Origin: Thermoactinospora rubra
Lineage (GTDB): Bacteria > Actinomycetota > Actinomycetes > Streptosporangiales > Streptosporangiaceae
DNA length: 64,000 nucleotides
Reading direction: 5' to 3'
NCBI RefSeq assembly: GCF_002093975.1
Contig: NZ_MSZZ01000032.1
Span: 124,001-188,000 of the forward strand
Below are positions 1 to 8,583 of the stretch, in pieces. Within the stretch, counting starts at the first letter, position 1. Each line of letters begins with the position of its first letter. Made by a program: the position numbers and the translations under genes. The notes beneath the pieces were generated by a model, which saw nothing but the letters and a program-made list of their open reading frames with translations, was not told the DNA's origin and ran no database searches.

Positions 1-318
1 GCAGATCCCTTCGCCATCATCGCCCCCAAAGCAGCCACAACCGGGCCGTGATCATCACACCTACCGATCAGTTGCGTATGCCGGCTTCAAGCCCGCCGCG
101 GTCATCACGCGATCACCTGGATCAGGGCGCCGTTAGGCAAGGGACACATCGGCAATACGCGACACCACCTCATGAGCTTTCGAAGACCGGCGCGACGCGC
201 ATGGATGGCGAGCATCGGTTGTGCCCCGACGTGGCCCGCATGCAGATCCATCTCTAGGCGCTGCCCATGCTCGTCCGCACACGCGGTGGCACTCCGCCGT
301 CATTCGATGCCTGCCCCG
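1..318. other. No supportable gene
   Basis: I see no open frame here with a recognisable domain or a convincing ribosome binding site. The frames that are open run antisense or out of frame into the regulator gene that follows and look like high-GC shadows. The stretch may hold the 3' flank of a gene outside the window. Confidence 0.5.
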
Positions 319-756
319 TCACGCTTCCTCCAGCGGGGATGCGTTGTGGAAGGCTTTGGCCATCCATTCGAAGGTGGCCTCGGCCTGCTTGATGCGCTTG
401 TCTGGGCCGATGAGCCGCATGCCGTCGCGGGCGATCTCCAGGAAGGCGGCGATGCCGGCGATCTGCTGCCGCACCACGATCGCCCAGGCGTTGTCGGCCA
501 GCCGGTAGTAAATGGTGCGCTCGCCGGGTTTGGTGCGCCAGGTCAGGAACCCCATGCCGGACAGCAGACGCAGGCTCGAGGTCAGGGAGGCGCGGCTGGC
601 GCCGATGTCTTCGCTGATCTGCCCGGCCGACTGCTCCGGAGGGTCGCAGACCATCAGCCAGCCCAGCACCCGCCCGGCGATCGGTGGCACGCCGTCCCGG
701 GCGAGATACATGGCCACCCGCTCGACCCACTCCAGCAGTTGCTCACGCTCGGCCAT
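319..756 (-). CDS. GbsR/MarR-type winged-helix transcriptional regulator
   Basis: A 145-residue DNA-binding regulator. Residues about 25-95 read as a MarR/GbsR winged helix: an AGRVLGWLMVCDP segment, then QISEDIGASRASLTSSLRLL as the recognition region, then a wing ending in ERTIYYRL. The C-terminal helices would form the dimer interface. It starts two bases from a perfect 32-bp palindrome that separates it from a divergent membrane-protein gene, so it most likely represses itself and that neighbour. The ligand cannot be read from the sequence. GbsR-like proteins are known choline or osmolyte sensors, but many actinomycete members are uncharacterised. Confidence 0.85.
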   Translation of the reverse strand: MAEREQLLEWVERVAMYLARDGVPPIAGRVLGWLMVCDPPEQSAGQISEDIGASRASLTSSLRLLSGMGFLTWRTKPGERTIYYRLADNAWAIVVRQQIAGIAAFLEIARDGMRLIGPDKRIKQAEATFEWMAKAFHNASPLEEA

Positions 757-757
757 G

Positions 758-789
758 TCAGTTATTTCAGCTTAAGCTGAAATAACTGA
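758..789. promoter_or_regulatory. Perfect 32-bp palindromic operator
   Basis: The left half TCAGTTATTTCAGCTT is followed immediately by its exact reverse complement, giving 16 + 16 bp with no spacer. It is AT-rich inside very GC-rich flanks and lies between two divergent genes, directly at the start codon of the GbsR/MarR-like regulator. A palindrome this long in this position is best read as the regulator's operator, controlling both directions. A transcribed hairpin is a less likely alternative. Confidence 0.8.
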
Positions 790-828
790 AGGAGTGCCGG
801 GAAGTCTGGTCGGCGTGAGGAGACTTCC

Positions 829-1467
829 GTGCACTCCAAGCTTCTGCTCGGCAGCGGTGTCGCCGCTGGCGTGTTGATGCCCGGGCTGATCCTGGCCGAC
901 GGCGCCACCCGGCCTGGCTACAACCTCTGGCACCATGGTGCCAGCCAGCTCGGCACGGGAGAGCGCTGGTGGCTGCTGACCCTGACCTTCGTGATCGGGG
1001 GCCTGCTGCTCATCGCCTTCGCGGCCGGCCTGCGCCGAGCTCTGCACCCGGGCAAGAGTGCCACCTGGGGGCCGGTCCTGACGGCGACGGCCGGGGTCGC
1101 CCTCGTCCTGGCCGGAGTGATCCCCACCGACCCAGCACTGGGCTACCCGCCCGGCCAGCCGGAAGTGGTCACCGCGGCGGGCCGGATCCACGGCCTGATC
1201 GGCCTCGTCCTGTTCGTCGCGCTGAGCGCCGCCGCCTTCGTCCTGGCCCGCCGCCTACGCGAGACCAGCCGCGGCTGGGCACTCTACTCACGGCTGTCCG
1301 GCATCCTCGTCATCGTGCTCGCCTTCGCCGCCGGCATCGCCTACCGGCTGGATGTGCAGGGCACCCTCCGCCCGGCCCCCGCCGGTCTGCTCGAACACGC
1401 CTCCCTGCTCGTCGGCTTCTGCTGGATCGTCGCGATCGGCGTTCGCCTCAGCCGCACCGCACGATGA
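829..1467 (+). CDS. DUF998 family integral membrane protein
   Basis: A 212-residue protein with about six hydrophobic segments (around residues 4-22, 50-68, 80-97, 122-140, 155-172 and 185-205). The early YNLWHHGASQL segment followed by a transmembrane helix is typical of the DUF998 family, whose function is unknown. The GTG start at 829 is preceded by a GTGAGGAGA ribosome binding site. It is divergent from the GbsR/MarR-like regulator and shares the palindromic operator, so it is probably that regulator's main target. It may respond to membrane or solute stress; that is inference from context only. Confidence 0.75.
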   Translation: MHSKLLLGSGVAAGVLMPGLILADGATRPGYNLWHHGASQLGTGERWWLLTLTFVIGGLLLIAFAAGLRRALHPGKSATWGPVLTATAGVALVLAGVIPTDPALGYPPGQPEVVTAAGRIHGLIGLVLFVALSAAAFVLARRLRETSRGWALYSRLSGILVIVLAFAAGIAYRLDVQGTLRPAPAGLLEHASLLVGFCWIVAIGVRLSRTAR

Positions 1468-1573
1468 ACAGGCCTCCATCAGGTGGCGTGCGCACCCCCG
1501 CGTTCGGACGACGTGGCCAGGTGTCGTCAGGGAAGATTCCCGAGCTGAGCCCGCAAGAGGTGGTTCCGAGCCG

Positions 1574-2866
1574 CTACACGAGGTAGCGCAGCCACAGGTA
1601 CGGCACGCACAGGGCGATCGTGATCGGGGTGACGATCAGCCCGTACTTGGTGAACTGCCAGAAGCTGATCGGCGTGCCGTTGCGTGCGGCGATGCCCAGC
1701 ACGACCACGTTGGCCGCCGCGCCCACCGCGGTGGCGTTGCCGCCCAGGTCGGCGCCGAAGGCCAGCGCCCACCACAGCACCTGGGCCGGGCCGCTGCCGC
1801 CGCCCGCCTCGACCAGCTCCGCCACGATCGGGCTCATCGTGGCCACATACGGGATGTTGTCCACGATCGCCGACAGCCCGGCCGAAGCCCACAGCAGTCC
1901 CATGGTCGCGAGCCCGAGCCGGCCCTCGGTGGCGTCGGCGGCGGCCTGCGAGATCCGCTCGATCACGCCGGTGTTGACCAGCGCGCCGACCATGACGAAC
2001 AGCCCGGCGAAGAAGGTCAGCGTGGGCCACTCCACCTCGGCGATGGCCTCCTGGGTGGTGACCTTGGTGACGGCCACCAGGACGCCCGCGCCCAGCAGCG
2101 CCACCACCGACGGCTCGTAATGCAGCACCGGATGCAGCACGAAGGCCGCCATCACCACCGCGAGCACGGCCAGCGACTGCCACAGCAGCCGCCGGTCGCG
2201 GATCGCCGCCCGCTCCTTCAGGGCCATGATCTCCGCGGCCCGGTCCGGGTCGTAGCGGAACGCCGCGCGGAACAGGATCCGGCACAGGCCGATGAAGACC
2301 GCCATCAGCACGATGACCATCGGCGCCATGTGGACGAGGAAGTCGTTGAAGCTCAGCCCCGCCCGGCTGGCGATGATGATGTTCGGCGGATCGCCCACCA
2401 GCGTCGCCGCCCCGCCGATGTTGGAGGCCATCGCCTCGGCGATCAGGTACGGCGCGACCGGCAGCGCCAGCCGTTCGCACACCAGGAACGTCACCGGCGC
2501 GATCAGCAGCACGGTGGTGACGTTGTCGAGCAGCGCCGACGCGACCGCGGTGATCACCACCAGCAGGACCATCAGCCGGTACGGCCGGCCGCGCGCCTTC
2601 TTGGCCGCCCAGATCGCCAGGAACTCGAAGACCCCGGTCAGCTTCAGCACCCCGACGATGATCATCATGCCGAGCAGCAGGAAGACGACGTTCCAGTCGA
2701 CGCCCGTGGACTCGGAGAAGAACGCCGCCTCGGCGTCGGTGGCGTGGATCATCAGCATGATCCCCGCCCCGCCGAGGGCCGCCGCGACCCGGTGCACCTT
2801 CTCCGTGGCGATCAGCGCGTACGCGCACAGGAAGACGGCCACCGCCAGCCAGGCGACCGCGCTCAC
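1574..2866 (-). CDS. ArsB/NhaD-type (SLC13-like) ion transporter
   Basis: A 430-residue polytopic membrane protein of the ion-transporter superfamily. It carries the paired motifs of this fold: SNIGGAATLVGDPPNIIIAS in the first half and GADLGGNATAVGAAANVV in the second, each next to a re-entrant hairpin, plus about 11 hydrophobic helices. Relatives move arsenite, Na+/H+ or organic anions, and the substrate is not evident here. I chose the GTG at 2866 because the hydrophobic first helix (AWLAVAVFLCAYAL) begins just after it. The longer open frame upstream is low-complexity Pro/Arg and overlaps the divergent regulator's promoter region. There is no arsenic operon nearby. Confidence 0.8.
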   Translation of the reverse strand: MSAVAWLAVAVFLCAYALIATEKVHRVAAALGGAGIMLMIHATDAEAAFFSESTGVDWNVVFLLLGMMIIVGVLKLTGVFEFLAIWAAKKARGRPYRLMVLLVVITAVASALLDNVTTVLLIAPVTFLVCERLALPVAPYLIAEAMASNIGGAATLVGDPPNIIIASRAGLSFNDFLVHMAPMVIVLMAVFIGLCRILFRAAFRYDPDRAAEIMALKERAAIRDRRLLWQSLAVLAVVMAAFVLHPVLHYEPSVVALLGAGVLVAVTKVTTQEAIAEVEWPTLTFFAGLFVMVGALVNTGVIERISQAAADATEGRLGLATMGLLWASAGLSAIVDNIPYVATMSPIVAELVEAGGGSGPAQVLWWALAFGADLGGNATAVGAAANVVVLGIAARNGTPISFWQFTKYGLIVTPITIALCVPYLWLRYLV

Positions 2867-3069
2867 GGGGCGACCCTGGGAAAGCCGGACGGCAGAGCAC
2901 ACGCTCGCATGATGTGGGCCCTCCAGGTGATCGACGACAGAACCGCCGACCAGGCTTCCCGGCACACCTGTCAACACCGTATCAAGAGCCGTCGGACCGC
3001 CCGGACATCGCCTCCGGGGCCGAGGTGGCGGTTGCCCGGTCATCGCCGCAGTTCGGCACAATTGCAGCT

Positions 3070-6000
3070 GTGCGAGTCGGATTGCTGGGACCGTTCGAGG
3101 TCCGGAACCGTGATGGGGCCGTCGTGGAGGTTCCCGGGGTCCGGCTGCGCGCACTGCTGGCCGCGCTCGCCCTCGAACCCGGCCGGATCGTCTCCCGCGC
3201 GAGGCTGGTCGACTGGATCTGGGGGGACCGGCCGCCCGCCGACGAGGCGAACGCCCTCCAGGCGCTGGTGTCCAGGCTGCGCAGGGTGCTGCCCGACGGG
3301 GTGATCGAGGCGGACTCCGGCGGCTACCGGCTGGCCGTACCTCCTGACGTCGTGGACGCGAGCCGGTTCGAGCGCCTGGTCACCCAGGCCCGTGCCGCCG
3401 AGCCCGCCGCACGGGCGGATCTGCTGCGCGAGGCCCTGACATTGTGGCGCGGTACGGCCATGGCCGACATCGCCCTGCAGGACAGCGAGGCGTTCGACGC
3501 CGCGGTCGCGCGCCTGGACGACCTCTACGTCGCCGCGCTCGCGGACCGGGTGGACGCGGACGTCCGCCTCGGCCGTGGCTCGGAGCTGATCTCCGAGCTG
3601 ACCGAGCTGGTCGCCACGTATCCGCTGCGGGAGGACTTCGTGGCGGCCCTGATGCGGGCGCTCGCCGAGGCGGGGCGCGGCAACGAGGCGCTGACCGTGT
3701 ACCAGCGGACGCGCGAGCGGCTCGCCGAGGAGCTGGGCGCCGATCCGTCGGCCGAGCTGTCCGCGCTGCACACCGCGTTGCTGCGGGGCGAGCTGGGCGG
3801 GCGGGCGGAGAGCCGCAGGACGAACCTGCGCGCCGAGCTGACGAGCTTCGTCGGCAAGGACGCCGACGTCGCCGCGGTCGGCGGGCTGGCCATGAACTAC
3901 CGGCTGGTCACGTTGACCGGGCCGGGCGGCTCCGGCAAGACCCGGCTGGCCACGGAGACCGCACGGACCATGCTCGCCGAGCTGCCAGACGGGGCGTGGC
4001 TGGTCGAGCTGGCCTCGGTGCGGGCGGGCGGCGAGCTGGCGCAGGCCGCCCTCACCGCGATCGGCCTGCGCGACCAGGCCGTGCTCGGCGACGCGCGGGG
4101 CGGCGAGCCGATGGATCGGCTCATCGCCGCGCTCCGGGAGCGCGCGCTCCTGCTGATCCTGGACAACTGCGAGCACGTGATCGAGGCGGCCGCGGCCTTC
4201 GCGGACCGGCTGCTGGGGGAGTGCCGCAGGCTGCGGATCCTGGCCACGAGCAGAGAGCCGCTCGGCATCACCGGAGAGGTGCTGTGGCAGGTCGAGCCGC
4301 TCGCGCTGCCCGCGAAGGGAGCGGACCCCGCCGAGGCCGGGTCCTCGCCCGCCGTACGGCTGCTGCGGGACCGCGCGGAGCTGGTGCGCAAGGACATCGG
4401 CTCCGGCCCGCACACCCTGGCGGCCATGGCGCGGATCTGCCGGGCGCTCGACGGGATCCCGCTGGCGATCGAGCTGGCCGCGGCGCGGCTGCGCTCGATG
4501 TCCCTCGACCAGCTGGCGCACCGGCTCGACGACCGCTTCCGGCTGCTGACCAGCGGCAGCCGTACGGCGCTGCCCCGGCACAAGACGCTGCGCGCGGTCG
4601 TGGACTGGAGCTGGGATCTGCTCACCGAGGCCGAACGGCACGTGCTGCGGCGGCTGTCGGTGTTCTCCGGCGGGGCGAGCCTGGAAGCCGCCGAGCGGGT
4701 GTGCGGGGGCGAGGAGCTCGCCGGGGAGCAGGTGCTCGACGTGCTGACCGCGCTGATCGACAAGTCGCTGGTGCTCGCCGACGGCGAGGACGCGCCGCGC
4801 TACCGGATGCTGGAGACCATCAGGGAGTACGCGGCGCACCGGCTCGCCGAGGCCGGGCAGGCCGAGCCGGCGCGGCGGGCGCACCTGGCCTACTTCACCG
4901 AGCTGGCCGAGACGGCCGACCCGCACCTGCGCCGGGCCGAGCAGCTGGAATGGCTGGCCACGCTCAAGGCCGAGCACGACAACATCACCACGGCGCTGCG
5001 CGGGGCGGTCGCCGAGGGTTGGGCCCAGGAGGCGATGCGGCTGTCCGGGGCCGTGGGCTGGTACTGGTTCCTCAGTGGGCACCGGACCGAGGGCACCGAG
5101 CTGAGCATCGCGGCGGCCTCGCTGCCCGGCGAGGTCTCCGACGAGGTGCGGGCGCTGGCGTGCGGCATGGTGGCGATGTTCCTGTCCTCCGCGCCCGGCG
5201 GCGACCAGTATCAGGCGCGGGAGTGGATCCACGCGGCGAACCGGTTCGCCCGGCGCAGCGGGTATCGGAACCCGATGCTCAGGCTGATCACGCCGTTGGA
5301 GGGGCTGCTGCGGGAGCCGCCGGAGTTCCTGCCCGCGTTCGAGCGGCTCGTCGCCGGCGATGATCCATGGGTGCGCGCCCAGGCCAGGCTCAGCCGTGCC
5401 AGGTTCCGGTCCACGATCAGCCGTGACGAGACCGACGTGGACACCGACCTCGAACTCGGTCTCGCCGAGTTCCGCGGGCTGGGCGACCGGTGGGGGATCT
5501 CGACGGCGCTGACCTTCCTGGCCGATCGGCTCGCCACGCGCGGCGAGTTCGCCCGCGCGTGCGAGTGCTACGAAGAGGCGGCTGTGGCGCTGACCGAGGT
5601 GGGCGCCAACGAGGACGTGGCCCTCCTGCGGGTACGGCAGGCCCAGCTGTACTGGCTGCTCGGCGACGAGCGGTCCAGCGGCTCCGCCATGGCGCACGCG
5701 CAGCGGTCCGCGGACGGGATCGTCTCGCCCGTCGTCCTCGCCGAGCTGGCGCTGTCGAAGGCGCAGCTGGCGCGCTGGCGCGGCGAGCCGGACGAGGCAC
5801 ACCGGCACCTGGCCGCGGCGCTGGGCAGCCCGGAAGCGGCCGACTCCATCCGCTCCAAGGCCATGGACCTGTACGGCTACCTCACCGAGGACCTCGAGAA
5901 GGCCCGCGCGTACCGGAGCGAGGCGCTCCGCACGGCCGTGGAGTCGAGGTACCCGCCGCTGATCGCCGAGGTGTTGATCGGGATCGCGGACCTCGCGCTG

Positions 6001-6204
6001 CGGCAGGGGCAGGACGAGCAGGCCGCGCGGCTGCTCGCGGCCAGCGACGGCGTGCGCGGCATGCCGGATCGCTCGCTGCCGGACGCCGCCAGGATCGCCG
6101 AGGAGACGCGGAATCGCCTCGGCGAGACCGTGTTCACCGAGGCGATCCGTGACGGCGCGGGGCGGGACTGGCGGGAGCTGGCCGAGCTCACCCTTGCTTC
6201 GTGA
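3070..6204 (+). CDS. SARP/AfsR-family transcriptional regulator with NB-ARC-like ATPase and TPR region
   Basis: A 1044-residue large regulator. Residues 1-90 form an OmpR-like winged helix (starting VRVGLLGPFEVRNRDGA), and about 95-240 form the bacterial transcriptional activation domain (ASRFERLV ... ALTVYQRTRERLAEELGADP). A STAND-type ATPase follows, with Walker A GPGGSGKTRLA near residue 284 and Walker B LLILDNCEHV near 362. The C-terminal third is TPR-like. Such proteins activate secondary-metabolite or resistance genes. I placed the start at GTG 3070, where the canonical N-terminus begins; upstream residues are not domain-like and there is no strong ribosome binding site. The gene ends 17 bp inside the convergent DrrB-like gene. 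A regulatory link to the exporter and P450 is plausible but unproven. Confidence 0.9.
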   Translation: MRVGLLGPFEVRNRDGAVVEVPGVRLRALLAALALEPGRIVSRARLVDWIWGDRPPADEANALQALVSRLRRVLPDGVIEADSGGYRLAVPPDVVDASRFERLVTQARAAEPAARADLLREALTLWRGTAMADIALQDSEAFDAAVARLDDLYVAALADRVDADVRLGRGSELISELTELVATYPLREDFVAALMRALAEAGRGNEALTVYQRTRERLAEELGADPSAELSALHTALLRGELGGRAESRRTNLRAELTSFVGKDADVAAVGGLAMNYRLVTLTGPGGSGKTRLATETARTMLAELPDGAWLVELASVRAGGELAQAALTAIGLRDQAVLGDARGGEPMDRLIAALRERALLLILDNCEHVIEAAAAFADRLLGECRRLRILATSREPLGITGEVLWQVEPLALPAKGADPAEAGSSPAVRLLRDRAELVRKDIGSGPHTLAAMARICRALDGIPLAIELAAARLRSMSLDQLAHRLDDRFRLLTSGSRTALPRHKTLRAVVDWSWDLLTEAERHVLRRLSVFSGGASLEAAERVCGGEELAGEQVLDVLTALIDKSLVLADGEDAPRYRMLETIREYAAHRLAEAGQAEPARRAHLAYFTELAETADPHLRRAEQLEWLATLKAEHDNITTALRGAVAEGWAQEAMRLSGAVGWYWFLSGHRTEGTELSIAAASLPGEVSDEVRALACGMVAMFLSSAPGGDQYQAREWIHAANRFARRSGYRNPMLRLITPLEGLLREPPEFLPAFERLVAGDDPWVRAQARLSRARFRSTISRDETDVDTDLELGLAEFRGLGDRWGISTALTFLADRLATRGEFARACECYEEAAVALTEVGANEDVALLRVRQAQLYWLLGDERSSGSAMAHAQRSADGIVSPVVLAELALSKAQLARWRGEPDEAHRHLAAALGSPEAADSIRSKAMDLYGYLTEDLEKARAYRSEALRTAVESRYPPLIAEVLIGIADLALRQGQDEQAARLLAASDGVRGMPDRSLPDAARIAEETRNRLGETVFTEAIRDGAGRDWRELAELTLAS

Positions 6205-6937
6205 ACGACTTGCGCGCCCACAGGTAGCCGATCAGCGCCAGCCCGGCACACCAGGCGACCGCCATGACGGCCGAGCTCGCCGACGGCGTGCCGGCCAGCA
6301 GCCCGCGCACGGTTTCGATGATCGGCGTGAACGGCTGGTACTCCGCGAACTGCCGCACGCCAGGACCCATCTTGTCGGCCGGCACGAACGCGCTGCTCAG
6401 GAAGGGAAGGAGCATCAGCGGGACGGCGGCCATCCCCGCGCTTTCCGGCGCCTTCGCCGCGAGGCCGAACGCGACGGTCAGCCAGCTGATCGCCAGCACC
6501 GCCAGCACGACGACGCCGACCACGCCGAGCCATTCCGGGAGACCCGCCGACGGCCGGAACCCCATCAGGAACGCGACCCCGACGACGAGCGCGATGGCCA
6601 GCAGGCTCCGCAGCATGGTCGCGATCACGTGAGCGTTCAGCACCGCGGCCCGGGACACGTCCATGACGCGAAGCCGGTTGATGAACCCGTTCGTCATGTC
6701 GGAGTTCACCGCGATCGCGGTGGGGGCGATGCCGTAGCAGATGGTCGTCAGGATCAGCCCCGGCGTGGCGTAGTCGGCGTAGTCGACGCCGACGCTGAAC
6801 GCGCCGCCGAAGACGTAGACCATCAGGAACATCAGGAAGACCGGCATGACGATGCCGTTGAACAGCGTCAGAGGGTTTCGCATCGTGTGCCGGAAGTTGC
6901 GCCGCAGCATGGTCGCGGAGTCCGAGATGACGTTCAT
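6188..6937 (-). CDS. ABC-2 type permease, DrrB-like drug exporter subunit
   Basis: A 249-residue membrane subunit. It opens with NFRHTMRNPLTLFNGIVMPV and has six hydrophobic helices, the usual arrangement of DrrB/ABC-2 permeases. The conserved cytoplasmic stretch FGLAAKAPESAG lies in the second half. Its ATG overlaps the stop codon of the upstream ATPase gene by 4 bp (ATGA), so the two are translationally coupled and form one exporter. Family members export anthracyclines, polyketides or lipids, and the substrate here is unknown. The 3' end overlaps the convergent SARP gene by 17 bp. Confidence 0.88.
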   Translation of the reverse strand: MNVISDSATMLRRNFRHTMRNPLTLFNGIVMPVFLMFLMVYVFGGAFSVGVDYADYATPGLILTTICYGIAPTAIAVNSDMTNGFINRLRVMDVSRAAVLNAHVIATMLRSLLAIALVVGVAFLMGFRPSAGLPEWLGVVGVVVLAVLAISWLTVAFGLAAKAPESAGMAAVPLMLLPFLSSAFVPADKMGPGVRQFAEYQPFTPIIETVRGLLAGTPSASSAVMAVAWCAGLALIGYLWARKSFTKQG

Positions 6938-7884
6938 CGTGCGTTGACCTCCTTGGTCTTGTTCGCGTGGCCGGTGAGGGCGAGGAAGACGTCATCCAGG
7001 TCCGGCGTGTGCACCGACAGTTCCTCGACGTCGATGGAATGCTGATCGAGCCGGTCGAGCAGCGCGCGCAGCGACCGCACCCCGCCGTCGCCGGGCACCC
7101 GCAGGGTCAGCTCCTCCTCGTCCCTCGTGGACGTGGGCAGGACCTGGGCCGCGACGTCGAGCGCGTGCCGATCGGCGAACCGCAGCCGGACATGGCTGCC
7201 GGGAATCTGGCGCTTGAGCTGGTCGGCGGTGCCCTCGGCGACGATCCGGCCCTGGTCGAGTACGGCGATGCGGTCGGCGAGCTGGTCGGCCTCCTCCAGG
7301 TACTGGGTGGTGAGGAAGATGGTCGTGCCGCCGGCGACCAGGCCCCGGATGATCTCCCACATGGTGCGGCGGCTGCGCGGGTCGAGCCCGGTCGTGGGCT
7401 CGTCCAGGAAGATGATCCGCGGCTCGCCGACCAGCGTCATGGCGAGGTCGAGCTTGCGGCGCATGCCGCCGGAGTAGGACGCCGCCGGCTTGCCCGCGGC
7501 CTCGCTCAGCTCGAACCGCTCGAGCAGCCGGCGGGCGATCCGCTCGCCCTCCGCCTTGGGCAGGTGCAGCAGGTCCGCCATCAGCAGCAGGTTCTCCTCG
7601 CCGGTGAGCAGGTCGTCCACCGAGGCGAACTGCCCGGTGACCCCGATCGCCGCGCGCACCTTCTTGGTCTCCGCGACCACGTCGTGCCCGGCGACGACCA
7701 CCTTGCCCGTGTCGGGGGCCAGCAGCGTGGTCAGCACGTTCACCGTCGTGGTCTTGCCGGCGCCGTTGGGCCCGAGCAGGGCGAAGATCGTGCCCGCCCG
7801 CACATCCAGGTCGATGCCGTCGAGCACGACCTTGTCCTTGTATGCCTTTCGCAGCCCCGAGGCCGCGATCGCTGAACCGTTCAT
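6934..7884 (-). CDS. ABC transporter ATP-binding protein, DrrA-like
   Basis: A 316-residue ATPase that powers the DrrB-like permease next to it. It shows Walker A GPNGAGKTTTVNVL, a Q-loop (GVTGQFASVDDLLTGEENL), the signature YSGGMRRKLDLAMTL, Walker B IIFLDEPTTGLDPRSR, a switch His in FLTTQYLEEAD, and the DrrA-type C-terminal extension. I set the start at ATG 7884 (MNGSAIAASGLRKAY), the usual family N-terminus. An in-frame ATG 12 bp upstream is possible. The promoter region holds nested inverted repeats. The gene order DrrA-DrrB with a convergent SARP regulator resembles small resistance or export cassettes. Confidence 0.9.
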   Translation of the reverse strand: MNGSAIAASGLRKAYKDKVVLDGIDLDVRAGTIFALLGPNGAGKTTTVNVLTTLLAPDTGKVVVAGHDVVAETKKVRAAIGVTGQFASVDDLLTGEENLLLMADLLHLPKAEGERIARRLLERFELSEAAGKPAASYSGGMRRKLDLAMTLVGEPRIIFLDEPTTGLDPRSRRTMWEIIRGLVAGGTTIFLTTQYLEEADQLADRIAVLDQGRIVAEGTADQLKRQIPGSHVRLRFADRHALDVAAQVLPTSTRDEEELTLRVPGDGGVRSLRALLDRLDQHSIDVEELSVHTPDLDDVFLALTGHANKTKEVNAR

Positions 7885-7916
7885 GGCGCCAACCATGGCG
7901 GGCCGCGCTGATACGG

Positions 7917-7996
7917 GGCCGTCGCCGTCCTGACGCGGACGCTGACACGACGGCGGCCCGGGCGGCGTCAGCCGCCGTGTCAGCACGGCGACGGCC
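7917..7996. promoter_or_regulatory. Nested inverted repeats upstream of the drrA-like gene
   Basis: The outer arms are GGCCGTCGCCGT (7917-7928) and its exact reverse complement ACGGCGACGGCC (7985-7996). Inside lie GCTGACACG (7941-7949) with CGTGTCAGC (7976-7984), and a GGCGGC-GTCA-GCCGCC hairpin (7961-7976). The region separates the leftward exporter operon from the rightward gene at 8072, so these may be operators for a local regulator. Confidence 0.5.
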
Positions 7997-8071
7997 CGAT
8001 GTCAGGGCGGGCGGCGAAGGTGGATGCCGTGACGGGGCGCCGGCAAGCCCCGATGACTGAAGGAGAACACC

Positions 8072-8479
8072 ATGTCCGTCACCCTGACCGACCAGGACAA
8101 GCTCACCCTGCGCACCGCCGCCTGGGGCGCCGTCTCGCTGCTGGCCGCCGCGGGCGCCACCGGCTCGCCCCACAAGATCGCCACCCACGGCTCCCTCGCC
8201 CTGGCCTCCGCGACCGGCCTGGTCGGGCACGTGCTCACCAAGGCGCCGAAGGGCGCGAGCCTGAAGAGCAAGACCGTGGCCGAGCTCGCCGACCACGTGC
8301 TGCCGGCCCTGACCGCGGCCATGGGCCTGCTCAAGCAGCAGGATCCGGCCGAGGCAGACAACTTCCGCGGCACCGTCCTCGTCGCCGTGGAAGCGGCCAC
8401 CCGGGCCCACAAGGGCGAGCCCGGCCCCGTCCTGGCCGAGATGACCCGCAAGATCACTGCGGCCCTCGACGCCGCGTGA
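8072..8479 (+). CDS. Hypothetical protein, small and Ala-rich
   Basis: A 135-residue protein preceded by a good ribosome binding site (GAAGGAGAACACC). I do not recognise the family. Residues 15-75 contain two weakly hydrophobic stretches (AAWGAVSLLAAAGATGS and LALASATGLVGHVL), and the remainder is helical and charged. It has no Cys pairs and no signal peptide cleavage site. It precedes the P450 gene by 104 bp on the same strand and may be co-transcribed with it. No function is proposed. Confidence 0.7.
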   Translation: MSVTLTDQDKLTLRTAAWGAVSLLAAAGATGSPHKIATHGSLALASATGLVGHVLTKAPKGASLKSKTVAELADHVLPALTAAMGLLKQQDPAEADNFRGTVLVAVEAATRAHKGEPGPVLAEMTRKITAALDAA

Positions 8480-8583
8480 CCCGGGACGCCGTCGCGGGGT
8501 CCGGTCAGGATCCCGCGACCCCCGCTCTCGACCCGCATCGACCTTCTCCCGCGAAACCTTCTCCCGCGAAACGAGGAACGGCC

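Noticed and set aside
1527..2900. A 457-codon frame overlapping the ArsB/NhaD-type transporter on the same strand in another frame
   Set aside because: Arg/Gly-rich shadow; the transporter frame has transmembrane helices and family motifs.
3040..5808. A 922-codon open frame antisense to the SARP-type regulator
   Set aside because: It mirrors the coding strand of a well-supported gene, has no domains and is rich in Arg/Gln/Pro, as expected for a high-GC shadow.
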